64,000 nt of DNA from Tuwongella immobilis (GCF_901538355.1 NZ_LR593887.1:744001-808000); one strand, 5' to 3'; positions 1 to 8,942 are shown, counted from the first letter of the stretch. Numbers and translations are program-made. The notes: a model not told the origin generated them from the sequence alone.

Positions 1-694
1 GCCGTTCATACGCATCGGGCCGCGAATCCGCCAAGAATTCCGCGATGGCTTGCGGCGTGGGCGGTAGGCCGGTCAGGTCGAAACTCAGCCGCCGAATCAG
101 CGTGGCACGATCCGCTTCGGGGGCAGGGCGCAAGCCTGCCGATTCCAGCTTGGCCAGAATAAACGCATCGATGGGGTTGCGAATCCAAGTGGATGGCGTG
201 CCCGAGAGTGTCGGCGGCGTGGGTGCCGTCACGGGGCGGAAGGCCCAGAAGTTGCGCTGTTCGTCGGAAATCGCAAAGCCTTTGGGACCAGTGGGACGCC
301 CCTCGTTCGCAAGTTTGGCGGGCCAGGGGGCACCGAGTCGGACCCATTCGCGGACCGCGTCGATGTCGCTGGCAGCGAGTTTTCCCTTGGGGGGCATCTG
401 CACATCGCCGGTGTAGGTCAGCACCTGTACGAGCAAACTCATGTCGGGTTTGTGCGGGACGATCGCCGGCCCGGAATCCCCACCGCGAAGCAGATTGGCC
501 CGCGAGGTCAGATCCAACCCCGCTTTGATTTTGTCGCCTGCATGGCAGCTTTGGCAATGCGTGAGCAACAGCGGACGAATCTTGTTCTCGAAAAGATCAT
601 CCCCCGAGTCGGCCCGCGCGCCCGAAAGCGAGAGGCTGAGCAGCAGGCCGATCGACAACCAACCAAGACTCGACAACCCAAGGCGAGTGCGCAT
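1..694 (-). CDS. Planctomycete cytochrome c (PSCyt1/PSCyt2) protein, C-terminus beyond window
   Basis: The frame stays open from an ATG at 694 to the left edge, giving 231 residues of a longer protein. Residues 1-29 look like a signal peptide (basic start, Leu/Ser-rich core, cleavage near ARA). A haem-binding CQSCH follows at residues 47-51, then the GDKIKAGLDL and MPPKGKL segments typical of the PSCyt1 domain, then a segment ending in LTGLPPTP, which is the usual start of PSCyt2 (DUF1549). Family members normally continue into a C-terminal DUF1553 domain and are exported proteins of about 800-1100 residues. GGAG lies 9 nt before the start. The exact function is unknown; a periplasmic haem or redox role is inferred from the motif. 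Confidence 0.85.
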   Translation of the reverse strand, partial: MRTRLGLSSLGWLSIGLLLSLSLSGARADSGDDLFENKIRPLLLTHCQSCHAGDKIKAGLDLTSRANLLRGGDSGPAIVPHKPDMSLLVQVLTYTGDVQMPPKGKLAASDIDAVREWVRLGAPWPAKLANEGRPTGPKGFAISDEQRNFWAFRPVTAPTPPTLSGTPSTWIRNPIDAFILAKLESAGLRPAPEADRATLIRRLSFDLTGLPPTPQAIAEFLADSRPDAYER

Positions 695-962
695 CAATTC
701 GTTCTCCACGGAAGGAGGGAGAGAACCGCGTGGGGATCCGAATTGTAATCGGAAACGACCGCAGATGCCAATTCGATTTTGGAAGGAAACCCCGACTCAT
801 CTTCGCCTTGGATCTCATCAATCGCCCGCAGTCACAATCCAGCGAATGACCAAGGCGAACGATTGTCAGTTGGGAGTTCCATGATGCGATACGGGCTTCA
901 TCACCTGGGAGGTGACATCGCCTTGCGCGACGGCATCCATCGCGGAGTGGTGGTTCGAGTGA

Positions 963-1232
963 CTACGGTTTGCCGGTCCGTTGCCAGAATGCGGCGTTGG
1001 CTTGAGCGATTGCGGATTGGCTCATACCGGCATTGCGTTGGGCGATGAGGGCGGCCATTCGCGTTTTGAATCGTTTGCGAAATGCCTTGGCCCGCCGTCG
1101 CTCGGTACCGTTGACAAAGAACGACCGCCGCCGCAATTCCCAGAGCACACCTTCGCGATCGAGCTGTTTTTTGAGCCGCCGCAGCGCTGCCTCGACGGGT
1201 TCGCTGTCTGTCATCACAATTCGGATTCCCAT
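963..1232 (-). CDS. rpsU: 30S ribosomal protein S21 (bS21)
   Basis: This 89-aa basic protein matches bS21: SEPVEAALRRLKKQLDREG, then LWELRRRSFF, then a Lys/Arg-rich run. It binds the platform of the small subunit and helps initiation. The ATG at 1232 is chosen because it aligns with the usual family start (MGIRIVMTDSEP); the frame is open upstream but that extension does not look like S21. No clear Shine-Dalgarno is seen. The C-terminal tail (about 25 residues, QRNAGMSQSAIAQANAAF) is longer than in many S21 proteins. A strong sigma-70 type promoter lies about 200 nt upstream, so the mRNA should have a long 5' leader. Confidence 0.85.
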   Translation of the reverse strand: MGIRIVMTDSEPVEAALRRLKKQLDREGVLWELRRRSFFVNGTERRRAKAFRKRFKTRMAALIAQRNAGMSQSAIAQANAAFWQRTGKP

Positions 1233-1437
1233 GCTGGGACGGCTTGATCGGCTGCCGTTTTGCCGGTGGAACGAGTGGATGGTCTCAGAACGAATGGGCT
1301 TCATCGCCTCGTTGGTTCGTTGAGCCATGAGTTTGGGAATGTTCGCCTGGTGTTTCAATGCTGGTTCGATGCCGGCATTCCGTTGATTGTCGATGGCCGA
1401 ATCGGGGCAACGTGCCAGATTCGAAATCAACATTCGC

Positions 1438-1467
1438 AGTATAATTCACCCAAGCATTGGTTGTCAA
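1438..1467 (-). promoter_or_regulatory. Sigma-70 type promoter upstream of rpsU
   Basis: On the minus strand there is a perfect TTGACA, an 18-nt spacer and TATACT. It points at rpsU and predicts a leader of about 200 nt. The surrounding bases (TTGACAAC, then AATG, and CTGCGAATG after the -10) are shared with the promoter at 16985-17014. The rest of 1233-1760 holds no gene I can support. Confidence 0.6.
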
Positions 1468-1760
1468 AGCGAATCGGATTGAACATGATCGGTTGACTAT
1501 TGTCGGGAGTGGTGGGTGGTGGTCGCGGATTTGACTGCGGATGGGGAGCAGCGAAAAAAAACTTGCCGAACAACTGGAAATTCTCATCAATTCTGACTAG
1601 TAAAGGAACTTGATGTTGTGGTAACTTATTGTTCGGTGACGGCTCTTATCGCTCGCCCATCACGCGAAAAACCGAGAGGATGATTGAGTTTGTCAGTTAC
1701 CGTCGCGCTGGCAGACCGCAATGACTCACATTGGATTGATGCACCAGAGGACGTTTCAAC

Positions 1761-2120
1761 GTGGGAAAGTTTGATTCGATTTTGCAAGAAGCGATGACGA
1801 TTGATGGAGCACTCGGTGTTGCGCTGGTGGACTACAAGAACGGCATGTGCCTGGCCTCGCTCGGAAACGGGATCAACCTGGACGTCGCCGCTGCCGGGAA
1901 CACCGAAGTGATGCGCGCCAAGATGCGCACGATGGCCAGCCTGAAATTGAAGGACACGATTGAGGACATCCTCATCACGCTGACCTCGCAATATCACATC
2001 ATCATGCCGTTGGCTTCGACCCAAGAACTCTTCTTGTATCTCGCGGTCGATCGCCGTCGTGCCAACCTCGCACTGGCCCGTTACAGCCTGCGACAAATCG
2101 AAAAACAACTCGTGATGTGA
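1761..2120 (+). CDS. Roadblock/LC7 domain protein
   Basis: This 119-aa protein starts at GTG (GAGG 10 nt upstream). It consists of one Roadblock/LC7-type domain: an N-terminal helix (FDSILQEAMTIDGALG), a central sheet (ALVDYKNGMCLASLG) and a C-terminal amphipathic helix (LARYSLRQIEKQLVM). Such proteins usually regulate small Ras-like GTPases (MglB type) or act in signalling complexes. No GTPase gene is adjacent, so the partner is unknown. A good intrinsic terminator follows at 2163, indicating a monocistronic unit. Confidence 0.75.
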   Translation: MGKFDSILQEAMTIDGALGVALVDYKNGMCLASLGNGINLDVAAAGNTEVMRAKMRTMASLKLKDTIEDILITLTSQYHIIMPLASTQELFLYLAVDRRRANLALARYSLRQIEKQLVM

Positions 2121-2162
2121 GTGTTTCCCGTCGAATTTGACGGAAACTCCATCTAGCCAATG

Positions 2163-2195
2163 GATCCTTCTCACGCCACAAGAAGGATCTATTTT
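2163..2195 (+). terminator. Intrinsic terminator after the Roadblock gene
   Basis: A 9-bp perfect stem (gatccttct paired with agaaggatc, 9-nt loop) is followed directly by TATTTT. A second, bulged stem sits just before it at 2123-2147. Confidence 0.65.
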
Positions 2196-2349
2196 CGGGA
2201 ATCGCGCAATCGGTTTGACCGAACCTTCCGTCGGGGCACGATGCCCGATCCCACCTCCGGCTCATCGGCCATTCACGAACCCACCAATCGGCTGATTCCT
2301 CCAAGCGAAATGTCCGCTCGGATTCGTCCGGTCGCAGATCGACACCAAC

Positions 2350-2718
2350 TCACGGCTCGGGTGTCGCGTCTTCTGTGGGAAGCTCGAAGATGCCGTGCTG
2401 GAATCGTTCGAACCAACCCGCAACGCAGTGCTGCAATTCGCTTTGGTTACACCAATAGTCGGCGATCTGACCGAAGATGTCATACCGACTGATGTTGAAA
2501 CCGTCCTCAATATCGTTGTACCAGAGGCACTCCTGGCCGACGATCGCCACCACCCAGAATCCGCCGCCGTCATCGCCAATCGGCGGAAGTGCCCACTTGA
2601 CCGGACCAATCCGCACGCGCTCCCAGAACGCCAACACGCGCGGCGTCATGCCCCCCTCGGCGACCGCAATCAGCGACCGAAGCTCCGCTTCGCCAATGGG
2701 CTGCCACATCTCATCCAT
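2350..2718 (-). CDS. Hypothetical protein
   Basis: This 122-aa protein has no recognised domain. It looks soluble and acidic, with aromatic-rich segments (FWVVAIVGQECLWYNDIEDGF) that resemble the compact alpha/beta proteins often found as SUKH-like or immunity-type proteins; that similarity is only an impression. The start is supported by GAGGG 8 nt upstream, and a near-consensus promoter lies 44 nt upstream, so it is probably expressed alone. Confidence 0.65.
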   Translation of the reverse strand: MDEMWQPIGEAELRSLIAVAEGGMTPRVLAFWERVRIGPVKWALPPIGDDGGGFWVVAIVGQECLWYNDIEDGFNISRYDIFGQIADYWCNQSELQHCVAGWFERFQHGIFELPTEDATPEP

Positions 2719-2761
2719 CGCTGAACCCTCGGATCTTGAGGAATCGAATTATCTAATAATT

Positions 2762-2790
2762 ATGATAATTTGTATGCATGCAAGTGTCAA
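2762..2790 (-). promoter_or_regulatory. Sigma-70 type promoter for the 2718 gene
   Basis: On the minus strand: TTGACA, exactly 17 nt, TATCAT, inside an AT-rich patch. It sits between the VOC gene stop (2801) and the start at 2718 and points to the latter. Confidence 0.65.
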
Positions 2791-2800
2791 GATTGTTCGG

Positions 2801-3190
2801 CTATTGAGGCGACTGATGTTGAAGCCGTTCTTTTGTGGCGATGATTTCGACGGTGTTGCCGTCAAGGTCGCGCATGACCGCTCGCCGTCCCCATCCCGAG
2901 TCTTTGGGCCCATCCACCAGCGATGCGCCCAAGTCACAAAGCGATGGTACGAGTGTATCGACCGAGTCCACATGAAATCCGATTCGGATATTGGTCGTTG
3001 GTCCCTGACCCGGACCGACCGGATACAACTCGAAAACGAAGCCGTGGCTCCACGATGCGTAGTGTTCTGGACCACTCCCGTGTCGTTCGAGGGTGAACCG
3101 CAGGCCGAGTGCTTGATAGAACGGAACGGCTCGATGGATATCCGGCGACCGCAGGACCAGCAGATTGGCGATGGGTAGTGAGGCGTGCAT
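2801..3190 (-). CDS. VOC (glyoxalase/bleomycin-resistance) family protein
   Basis: This 129-aa single-domain protein has the paired beta-alpha-beta-beta-beta pattern of the vicinal oxygen chelate fold. It opens with LLVLRSPDIHRAVPFYQALG and ends with the family's closing motif MRDLDGNTVEI. A conserved early metal-ligand His is not obvious and the late Glu (VEII) is present, so metal binding is uncertain. The substrate cannot be predicted. The ATG at 3190 (GCGGAAA upstream) is preferred over an in-frame TTG eight codons earlier. Confidence 0.8.
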   Translation of the reverse strand: MHASLPIANLLVLRSPDIHRAVPFYQALGLRFTLERHGSGPEHYASWSHGFVFELYPVGPGQGPTTNIRIGFHVDSVDTLVPSLCDLGASLVDGPKDSGWGRRAVMRDLDGNTVEIIATKERLQHQSPQ

Positions 3191-3393
3191 TGGACATTTT
3201 CCGCGATGGAGCAATCCGAATCATCCGCAATGAGGATTATCTCCATTCTCTTGCTGTCTTGTCCATCGTTCTGCATGGCGGAAATCCACCCCAGGCAACG
3301 CACTCAGACAGTCTCCGCCGAGTTCGAGTTCCGTTCGTGAGGCGGTTGCGTGGGATTTTGAAGGGACGGTCGAGTGCTAGTTGTGGTTTGGTG

Positions 3394-4140
3394 TCACCAG
3401 TAACCGCCATTGACACCGAATGCCTGGCCGGTGATCCAGCCGGCTTCCTCGGAGACCAAGAAGGCGACAACGCGAGCGATGTCGGCCGGTTCGCCGATTC
3501 GCCCGAGTGCGGCTTGGCTGGCGAACTGCTTGACCACATCCTCGGATTTTCCGTGCCGAAAGAGATCGGTGTCGGTTGGACCGGGGCGGATGGCGTTGAC
3601 GGTGATTCCGCGGTGGCCGAGTTCCTTGGCCAAGACCGCCGTCATCTGTTCGATGGCCATTTTGCTGGCCGCATAGACCGCGTATCCGGGGATTGGTGCC
3701 CCCTGAAACGAGGCTGAAATGTTGACAATTCGGCCGCCATTACGAAGCCGCCGAGCCGCCTCACGCATGGCAAAGAATGCACCGCCCAGGTTTGTCTCGA
3801 ACACCAGTCGGAATTCGTCGTCGGTGAATTCTGCCAGTGGTTTTCGGATTGCCCGACCGGCGTTATTGACCAGGATATCCACAGGACCGAACTGGCGTTC
3901 CGCGTCATCGAACAGACGACCGACTTCGTCTGATTTCCCGACATCGGCTTGGCTGGCCACGGCTCGCCCACCATTTGCTTCGATGGTCCGAACCACCTCG
4001 GCGGCCCGGTCAGCGTTCCCCGCGTAGTTGACCACAACGGCGATGCCGTCTTTGGCGAGTCGTTCGGCGATCCCACGGCCGATGCCCCCGGATGCCCCCG
4101 TGACAATCGCGACTTTGCCGACGATATTCCCGTTCCCCAC
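3394..4140 (-). CDS. SDR family NAD(P)-dependent oxidoreductase
   Basis: This 248-aa protein is a classical short-chain dehydrogenase. The dinucleotide-binding TGASGGIG is at residues 14-21, NNAG at 92-95, and the catalytic set is Ser142 or Ser144 with Tyr156 and Lys160 (YAASK). The C-terminus has GEPADIARVVAFLVS and ITGQAFGVNGGYW, as in FabG-like enzymes. The GTG start at 4140 is preceded by GGAGGAGG at good spacing. The substrate is not predictable; an Asn after the first strand (VVVNYAG) suggests NADP(H), which is weak evidence. Confidence 0.88.
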   Translation of the reverse strand: MGNGNIVGKVAIVTGASGGIGRGIAERLAKDGIAVVVNYAGNADRAAEVVRTIEANGGRAVASQADVGKSDEVGRLFDDAERQFGPVDILVNNAGRAIRKPLAEFTDDEFRLVFETNLGGAFFAMREAARRLRNGGRIVNISASFQGAPIPGYAVYAASKMAIEQMTAVLAKELGHRGITVNAIRPGPTDTDLFRHGKSEDVVKQFASQAALGRIGEPADIARVVAFLVSEEAGWITGQAFGVNGGYW

Positions 4141-4387
4141 CGCGAAACCCTCCTCCAATCGCCCAGGAACTGCGTTCAAGCCCCCTCCGCACGGGGCCAC
4201 ATTCCGAATCCACCCATGATGATAGCACGATTGCCTCGCACCAAGTTGGGCATGCTTTCCCGACGGCAATCGATTGGCCGAGATGGCCCCATCGGATTCC
4301 AGCGATCACCCGCCCGCATGCCGTTGCTGATCGGGTGCCTGGCGATTCGACACCGCCCCTGGCAACTCGGCCGTATCCCACGCGCAG

Positions 4388-4843
4388 TCAGATTCCAAGA
4401 TGCAGAAGATACGCCCGGCCCGTGCTCGCTTTCTCGGCAAAGTCGGCGATGTCGGTGAGACATTCCACCACCGAATTTCGCGTGGCGGTGATCACGGCAT
4501 ACTGGCCCGATGAGGATGGAGCATCTGCGGCCCATTCAAACCCGCCCGTCAATTCAAGGGTGTCTGGCCCTTCTTGAAGGAGCGCCGCCCAGAGTCGAAA
4601 AATGCGTTCGGCTTTGGCCGCTCCGGACTTGGTGATGATCGTTGGGCCGTCGTAGTTCAGTCCGAAGCCGCTCCAGTGCTTCGGATTCGCCGGATTGATC
4701 GAAGGAACCCACCGCAACGTATCCATCAGGTAGAGAACGATATCATCGTGGAGCACCCGTGCGTTCGGGGCGTGCAGATAATTCAGGTAATCGGAATAGT
4801 CGTGGCCGCTCTCTGGCAGCAGCAGAAACTCATGCATCAGCAT
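4388..4843 (-). CDS. Hypothetical protein
   Basis: This 151-aa protein is of unknown function. It has no signal peptide or membrane segment. Its centre has a WSGFGLNYDGPTII motif and a helix AAKAERIFRLWAALLQEG, and it ends in GRAYLLHLGI. The ATG at 4843 is chosen because AGGTGA lies 6 nt upstream; a GTG at 4852 and an ATG at 4837 are alternatives. Size and composition are like immunity-type proteins, but no toxin gene is next to it. Confidence 0.6.
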   Translation of the reverse strand: MLMHEFLLLPESGHDYSDYLNYLHAPNARVLHDDIVLYLMDTLRWVPSINPANPKHWSGFGLNYDGPTIITKSGAAKAERIFRLWAALLQEGPDTLELTGGFEWAADAPSSSGQYAVITATRNSVVECLTDIADFAEKASTGRAYLLHLGI

Positions 4844-5485
4844 CGGCGTCACCTGGAATGGACGAAAACTTCCTCACTGGGTCGAATTGGCTATGTCTTG
4901 GTGATCCTCGGCCACACAGGTACCACTCATGCGAACGACGTCGGCTTCAGCAATGTGATGACGCAAACCCTCGCCGAATCCGGCCACGCAATCAGGCATG
5001 ATCCGGAACGCAATTTGGCATTGGATCCGCGATTGCTCCGTAGCACCAACGAAATGCGAGCAAGCTGGATGATCGCAGAAACACTTGCCAGTTCATCTAT
5101 CAAGAGGGTAGCCGAGTTGATTGCTGGAAAAATGGTAACCATAGATCGGTTGTGTTTCAAGAGCATCGTTTGGGCTTTTTATCATGATGGCCGTCCGAAT
5201 GCGCTCGCTCATCCGCTGGCGCGCTCGAGATCGTCGGCGATTGCGAGGGGGCCGCAAATCCGGTTGGCGGCGGATTCCAGTTCGCCCGCCGGTGGCTTGC
5301 TGCGGCAAAGCATCTCGCGGCAAAGCATTCCTCGGCAACGCTTGTCGAAGAAGCCCTCGCGGTTGCGGAGAGCGCGACGAGCGGATCGTTCGGCACGACT
5401 TACTCGCGGGGCTGCGAAGCCGTTCGCTGCCGCTGTCGCCCTGGCCGAGTATCGGCAACCACCACCGGCGAATCGGCTGTGGTCT
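4844..5485. other. Intergenic region left of the LRR array
   Basis: No convincing gene in either direction. The left part (about 4930-5180) is more AT-rich than its surroundings. The part from about 5238 holds the left copy of the repeat that flanks the LRR array. Confidence 0.4.
5231..5355 (+). repeat. Left flanking direct repeat of the LRR array
   Basis: The stretch starting cgattgcgaggggg and running through gcggcaaagcatctcgcggc is matched at roughly 80 percent, by eye, in the same orientation by 14711-14815. The left copy has an extra segment of about 20 nt. The two copies sit just outside the first and last LRR genes. Confidence 0.55.
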
Positions 5486-5487
5486 TA

Positions 5488-5543
5488 TATAATCTGTGGG
5501 ACATTACGATCTGGCTGGTATATGCTAGTCAGGGTGTTGTCTC
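5488..5543 (+). promoter_or_regulatory. Leader of LRR gene 1: -10 box and hairpin
   Basis: A TATAAT at 5488-5493 is followed within about 10 nt by a diverged copy of the array's hairpin, with loop ggtatatgct and right arm agtcagggtgttgtctc at 5527-5543. The left arm is altered (acgatctggct) and pairs only partly. No clear -35 box is visible. Confidence 0.4.
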
Positions 5544-5608
5544 AATAATGTCTGGCGTTTGCCCAACGGGTGATTCGAACCTACGATCCATTCCCAAGAG
5601 GAAGTCCG

Positions 5609-6280
5609 ATGCGCGTGTTGCTGAGTGTGCTGGTGGTGCTTGCCGGTATGGTGGCGTCGTGCCAGAAGCCAGCGAAAGAAGAGCTGCCCGAGAAGTCGGC
5701 CCAAGGGGCGGCGAAGACGGAGTTGCCCGAGAAGATCGTCCAGGCGTGGACCGACGCCGGGGCCCAGGTCGGCTGGCTCACGGTCAATAAGTTTGCGAAT
5801 TTTCGCTGGGAGAAACAGGCAACGGCTGGTTCGGTGCTGGCGTTCCGATTCCTCCCGGGGAAGGAGAGCGTGATTGCCAACCTGCCCGCGCCCGAATCGC
5901 CGTTCGGACTCAACTTGGGTATCGCGAGGGTGACGAACGCCGGGCTGAAGGTGCTGGCCGGTCTGACGAGCCTCACCGTGCTCGACTTGTTTGACTCGCA
6001 GGTGACGGACGCTGGGCTGAAGGAACTTGCCGGTCTGAAGAACCTCACCGCGCTCGACTTGGGTAGCACGCAGGTGACGGACGCGGGGCTGAAGGAACTG
6101 TCCAGTCTGACGAGCCTCACCACGCTCGGCTTGATGAGCACGAAGGTGACGGATGCTGGGCTGAAGGAACTTGCCGGTCTGAAGAACCTCACGTCGCTCA
6201 ACTTGGTTGGTACGAAGGTGACGGAGAAGGGCATGGCGGAGTTGCGGAAAGCGATGCCGAAGTGCCTGATCACTGGCTGA
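5609..6280 (+). CDS. LRR lipoprotein, array gene 1
   Basis: This 223-aa protein has a lipoprotein signal (MRVLLSVLVVLAG, lipobox VASC) and a short Lys/Glu/Pro linker (KEELPEK, KTELPEK). A conserved globular part of about 60 residues follows (AWTDAGAQVGWLTVN to LPAPESPFGL), then four 24-residue leucine-rich repeats of the VTDAGLKEL...L..LDL type and a cap. It is the smallest of six tandem paralogues. Start: ATG after AAGAGGAAG. The protein is probably anchored to a membrane and exposed to the periplasm; the ligand is unknown. The globular segment differs from its paralogues (FANFRWEKQ versus FEWANK), so this copy is the most divergent at that point. Confidence 0.85.
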   Translation: MRVLLSVLVVLAGMVASCQKPAKEELPEKSAQGAAKTELPEKIVQAWTDAGAQVGWLTVNKFANFRWEKQATAGSVLAFRFLPGKESVIANLPAPESPFGLNLGIARVTNAGLKVLAGLTSLTVLDLFDSQVTDAGLKELAGLKNLTALDLGSTQVTDAGLKELSSLTSLTTLGLMSTKVTDAGLKELAGLKNLTSLNLVGTKVTEKGMAELRKAMPKCLITG

Positions 6281-6340
6281 CACCGCCCGTGAGGTCGGCG
6301 AATGCGGGCCGGCTTCGATCTCGGCGAATCGGCTGTGGTC

Positions 6341-6399
6341 TTAAATAATCTGTGAGAGACAACACCCTGACTGGTATATGCTAGTCAGGGTGTTGTCTC
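6341..6399 (+). promoter_or_regulatory. Leader of LRR gene 2: -10-like box and perfect hairpin
   Basis: The AT-rich TTAAATAATC at 6341-6350 is followed by a perfect inverted repeat: gagacaacaccctgact at 6356-6372 pairs over 17 bp with agtcagggtgttgtctc at 6383-6399 around the loop ggtatatgct. If the AT-rich box is the -10, the stem would start at or near the transcript 5' end. Confidence 0.55.
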
Positions 6400-6464
6400 A
6401 ATAATGTCGGGCGTTTGCCCAACGGGTGATTCGAACCTGCGATCCATTCCCAAGAGGAAATCCG

Positions 6465-7445
6465 ATGCGCGTGTTGCTGAGTGTGCTGGTGGTGCTGGTT
6501 GGTATGGTGGCGTCGTGCCAGAAGCCAGCGAAAGAGGAGCTGCCCGAGAAGTCGGCCCAAGGGTCGGCGAAGACGGAGCTGCCCAAGAAGTCGGCACCAG
6601 TGCCGGTGAAGACGGAGCTGCCCAAGCAGTCGGCACCAGAGCCGGTGAAGACGGAGCTGCCCAAGCCGCTGCCCGAGAACATCGTCAAGGCGTGGACCAG
6701 CGCCGGGGCCGAGGTCGGCTGGTTCACGGTCGTTGAGTTCGGGGGGTTTTTGAAGTGGGCGGACAAGGCCGAGGCGGGTTCGGTGCCAGGGTTCCGATTC
6801 CGCACGTGGAAGGAGGGCGTGATCGCCAAACTGCCCGCTCCCGAATCGCCGTTCGGACTCAATTTGCGTTTCACGGAGGTGAGGGACGCTGGGATAAAGG
6901 AGCTGTCCGGTCTGAAGAGCCTCACCACGCTCGATTTGCTTGGTGCGTTCGTGACGAACGCCGGGATGAAGGACCTGTCCGGTCTGAAGAGCCTCACCAC
7001 GCTCAACTTGGCTGGCACGATCGTAACGGATCCCGGGGTAAAGGACCTGTCCGGTCTGAAGAGCCTCACCACGCTCAACTTGGAGGGCACGTTCGTGACG
7101 GACGCCGGGGTGAAGGACCTGGCCGTACTGACGAGCCTCACCAGGCTCGGGTTGGGTTGCCCGAAGGTGACGGACGTTGGGGTGAAGGACCTGTCCGGTC
7201 TGAAGAGCCTCATCACGCTTGATTTGTCGAACACATTGTTGACGGACGCCGGGTTGAAAGAACTGGCAGGTTTGACGCGCCTCACCACGCTCGGGTTGGC
7301 TTGCCCGAAGGTGACGGACGTTGGGGTGAAGGACCTGGTCAGTCTGAAGAGCCTCACCACGCTCTACTTGGGTGGCACGCAGGTGACGGCGAATGGCGTG
7401 GCGGAGTTGCGGAAAGCGTTGCCGAAGTGCCGGATTACTCGCTGA
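6465..7445 (+). CDS. LRR lipoprotein, array gene 2
   Basis: This 326-aa paralogue has the same lipoprotein signal (VASC lipobox), a longer linker with three KTELPK-type repeats, the conserved globular part (AWTSAGAEVGWFTVV to APESPFGLNL), about seven LRR units and the cap VTANGVAELRKALPKC. Repeats alternate between VTDVGVKDL and LTDAGLKEL types, and two units carry a Cys (LGLGCPK, LGLACPK) not seen elsewhere in the array. AAGAGGAAA precedes the ATG. The protein is presumably a cell-envelope binding protein; no enzymatic motif is present. Confidence 0.85.
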   Translation: MRVLLSVLVVLVGMVASCQKPAKEELPEKSAQGSAKTELPKKSAPVPVKTELPKQSAPEPVKTELPKPLPENIVKAWTSAGAEVGWFTVVEFGGFLKWADKAEAGSVPGFRFRTWKEGVIAKLPAPESPFGLNLRFTEVRDAGIKELSGLKSLTTLDLLGAFVTNAGMKDLSGLKSLTTLNLAGTIVTDPGVKDLSGLKSLTTLNLEGTFVTDAGVKDLAVLTSLTRLGLGCPKVTDVGVKDLSGLKSLITLDLSNTLLTDAGLKELAGLTRLTTLGLACPKVTDVGVKDLVSLKSLTTLYLGGTQVTANGVAELRKALPKCRITR

Positions 7446-7505
7446 CACCGCTCGTGAGGTCGGCGAATGCGGGCCGGCTTCGATCTCGGCGAATCGGCTG
7501 TGGTC

Positions 7506-7564
7506 TTAAATAATCTGTGAGAGACAACACCCTGACTGGTATATGCTAGTCAGGGTGTTGTCTC
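7506..7564 (+). promoter_or_regulatory. Leader of LRR gene 3: -10-like box and perfect hairpin
   Basis: Virtually identical to the leader of gene 2: TTAAATAAT, then the perfect 17-bp stem 7521-7537 with 7548-7564 and loop ggtatatgct. Confidence 0.55.
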
Positions 7565-7629
7565 AATAATGTCGGGCGTTTGCCCAACGGGTGATTCGAA
7601 CCTGCGATCCATTCCCAAGAGGAAATCCG

Positions 7630-8835
7630 ATGCGCGTGTTGCTGAGTGTGCTGGTGGTGCTGGTTGGTATGGTGGCGTCGTGCCAGAAGCCAGCGAAAGA
7701 GGAGCTGCCCGAGAAGTCGGCCCAAGGGTCGGTGAAGACGGAGCTGCCCAAGCAGTCGGCACCAGTGCCGGTGAAGACGGAGCTGCCCAAGCAGTCGGTC
7801 CAGGAGCCGGCGCAGACGGATCTGCCCAAGCCGCTGCCTGAGGCGGTCGTCAAGGCGTGGACTGACGCCGGGGCCGCTGTCGGCTGGATTACGGTCAATG
7901 ACGTCAGTCTGTTTGAGTGGGCGAACAAGGCAACGGCGGGTTCGGTGCCTGGGTTCCGATTCGACATGTGGAAGGAGGGCGTGATCGCCAACCTGCCCGC
8001 TCCCGAATCGCCGTTCGGACTCTTTTTGAGGTTCACGTCGGTGACGGACGCTGGGTTGAAAGAATTGGCTGGTCTGAAGAGCCTCACTCTGCTCGCCTTG
8101 AACAGGACGCCGGTGACGGACGCTGGGTTGAAGCACCTGTCCGGTCTGAAGAGCCTCACCTCGCTCAACTTGAATGGGACGCAGGTGTCGGACGCTGGGT
8201 TGAGGGAACTGTCCGGTCTGGAGAACCTCACCCTGCTCGACTTGACTCTCACGCGGGTGACGGACGCTGGGTTGAAGGAATTGGCCGGGCTGAAGCGTCT
8301 CACCACGCTCAACCTTGGTATCACGAAGGTGACGGACGTCGGGGTGAAGGACCTGTCCGGTCGGAAGAGCCTTACCATGCTCCACTTGAATGGGACGCAG
8401 GTGACGGACTCGGGGGTGAGGGAATTGTCCGGTCTGAAAAACCTCACCCTGCTCGACTTGAGTACGACGAAGGTGACGGACGCTGGGTTGAAGCACCTAT
8501 CCGGTCTGAAAAACCTCACCACACTCAACTTGAGTACGACGAAGGTGACGGACGCTGGGTTGAAGGAACTGTCCGGTCTGAAAAACCTCACCAGGCTCGA
8601 ATTGTACGAGACGCAGGTGACGGACTTGGGTTTGAAGGAACTGTCCGGTTTGAAGAGCCTCACCACGCTCCACTTGAATGGGACCCAGGTGACGGACGCT
8701 GGGTTGAGGGAACTTGCCGGTTTGAAGAGCCTCACCACGCTCTACTTGAATGGCACGCAGGTGACGGCGAATGGCGTGGCGGAGTTGCGGAAAGCGTTGC
8801 CGAAGTGTTATATCACTGGCGGACGCCGCCCTTGA
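7630..8835 (+). CDS. LRR lipoprotein, array gene 3
   Basis: This 401-aa protein has a lipoprotein signal with lipobox VASC, a KTELPK-type linker, the conserved globular part (AWTDAGAAVGWITVNDVS to APESPFGLFL), about ten LRR units and the cap VTANGVAELRKALPKC. It is almost identical to the next gene (offset exactly 1378 bp), so the two are a very recent tandem duplication. Differences cluster in the signal and linker (LVGMVASC here, LAGMVASC there). Dense, regular repeats predict a curved solenoid with a constant Lys/Asp edge. Confidence 0.85.
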   Translation: MRVLLSVLVVLVGMVASCQKPAKEELPEKSAQGSVKTELPKQSAPVPVKTELPKQSVQEPAQTDLPKPLPEAVVKAWTDAGAAVGWITVNDVSLFEWANKATAGSVPGFRFDMWKEGVIANLPAPESPFGLFLRFTSVTDAGLKELAGLKSLTLLALNRTPVTDAGLKHLSGLKSLTSLNLNGTQVSDAGLRELSGLENLTLLDLTLTRVTDAGLKELAGLKRLTTLNLGITKVTDVGVKDLSGRKSLTMLHLNGTQVTDSGVRELSGLKNLTLLDLSTTKVTDAGLKHLSGLKNLTTLNLSTTKVTDAGLKELSGLKNLTRLELYETQVTDLGLKELSGLKSLTTLHLNGTQVTDAGLRELAGLKSLTTLYLNGTQVTANGVAELRKALPKCYITGGRRP

Positions 8836-8887
8836 GGTCGGCGAATGCGGGCTGGCTTCGATCTCGGCGAATCGGCTGTGGTCTTAA

Positions 8888-8942
8888 ATAATCTGTGAGA
8901 GATTACGATCTGGCTGGTATATGCTAGTCAGGGTGTTGTCTC
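8888..8942 (+). promoter_or_regulatory. Leader of LRR gene 4: -10-like box and diverged hairpin
   Basis: AT-rich taaataatc is followed by gattacgatctggct, the loop ggtatatgct and the intact right arm agtcagggtgttgtctc (8926-8942). The left arm matches the gene 1 leader rather than those of genes 2 and 3, so pairing is partial. Confidence 0.45.

Noticed and set aside
3109-3717. 202-codon plus-strand frame over the VOC/SDR junction
   Set aside because: Runs antisense through the end of a well-supported SDR.
5570-5600. tRNA-like string gattcgaacc in each LRR leader (T-loop complement)
   Set aside because: The flanking bases do not form a T stem or acceptor stem on either strand, so it is not a tRNA.
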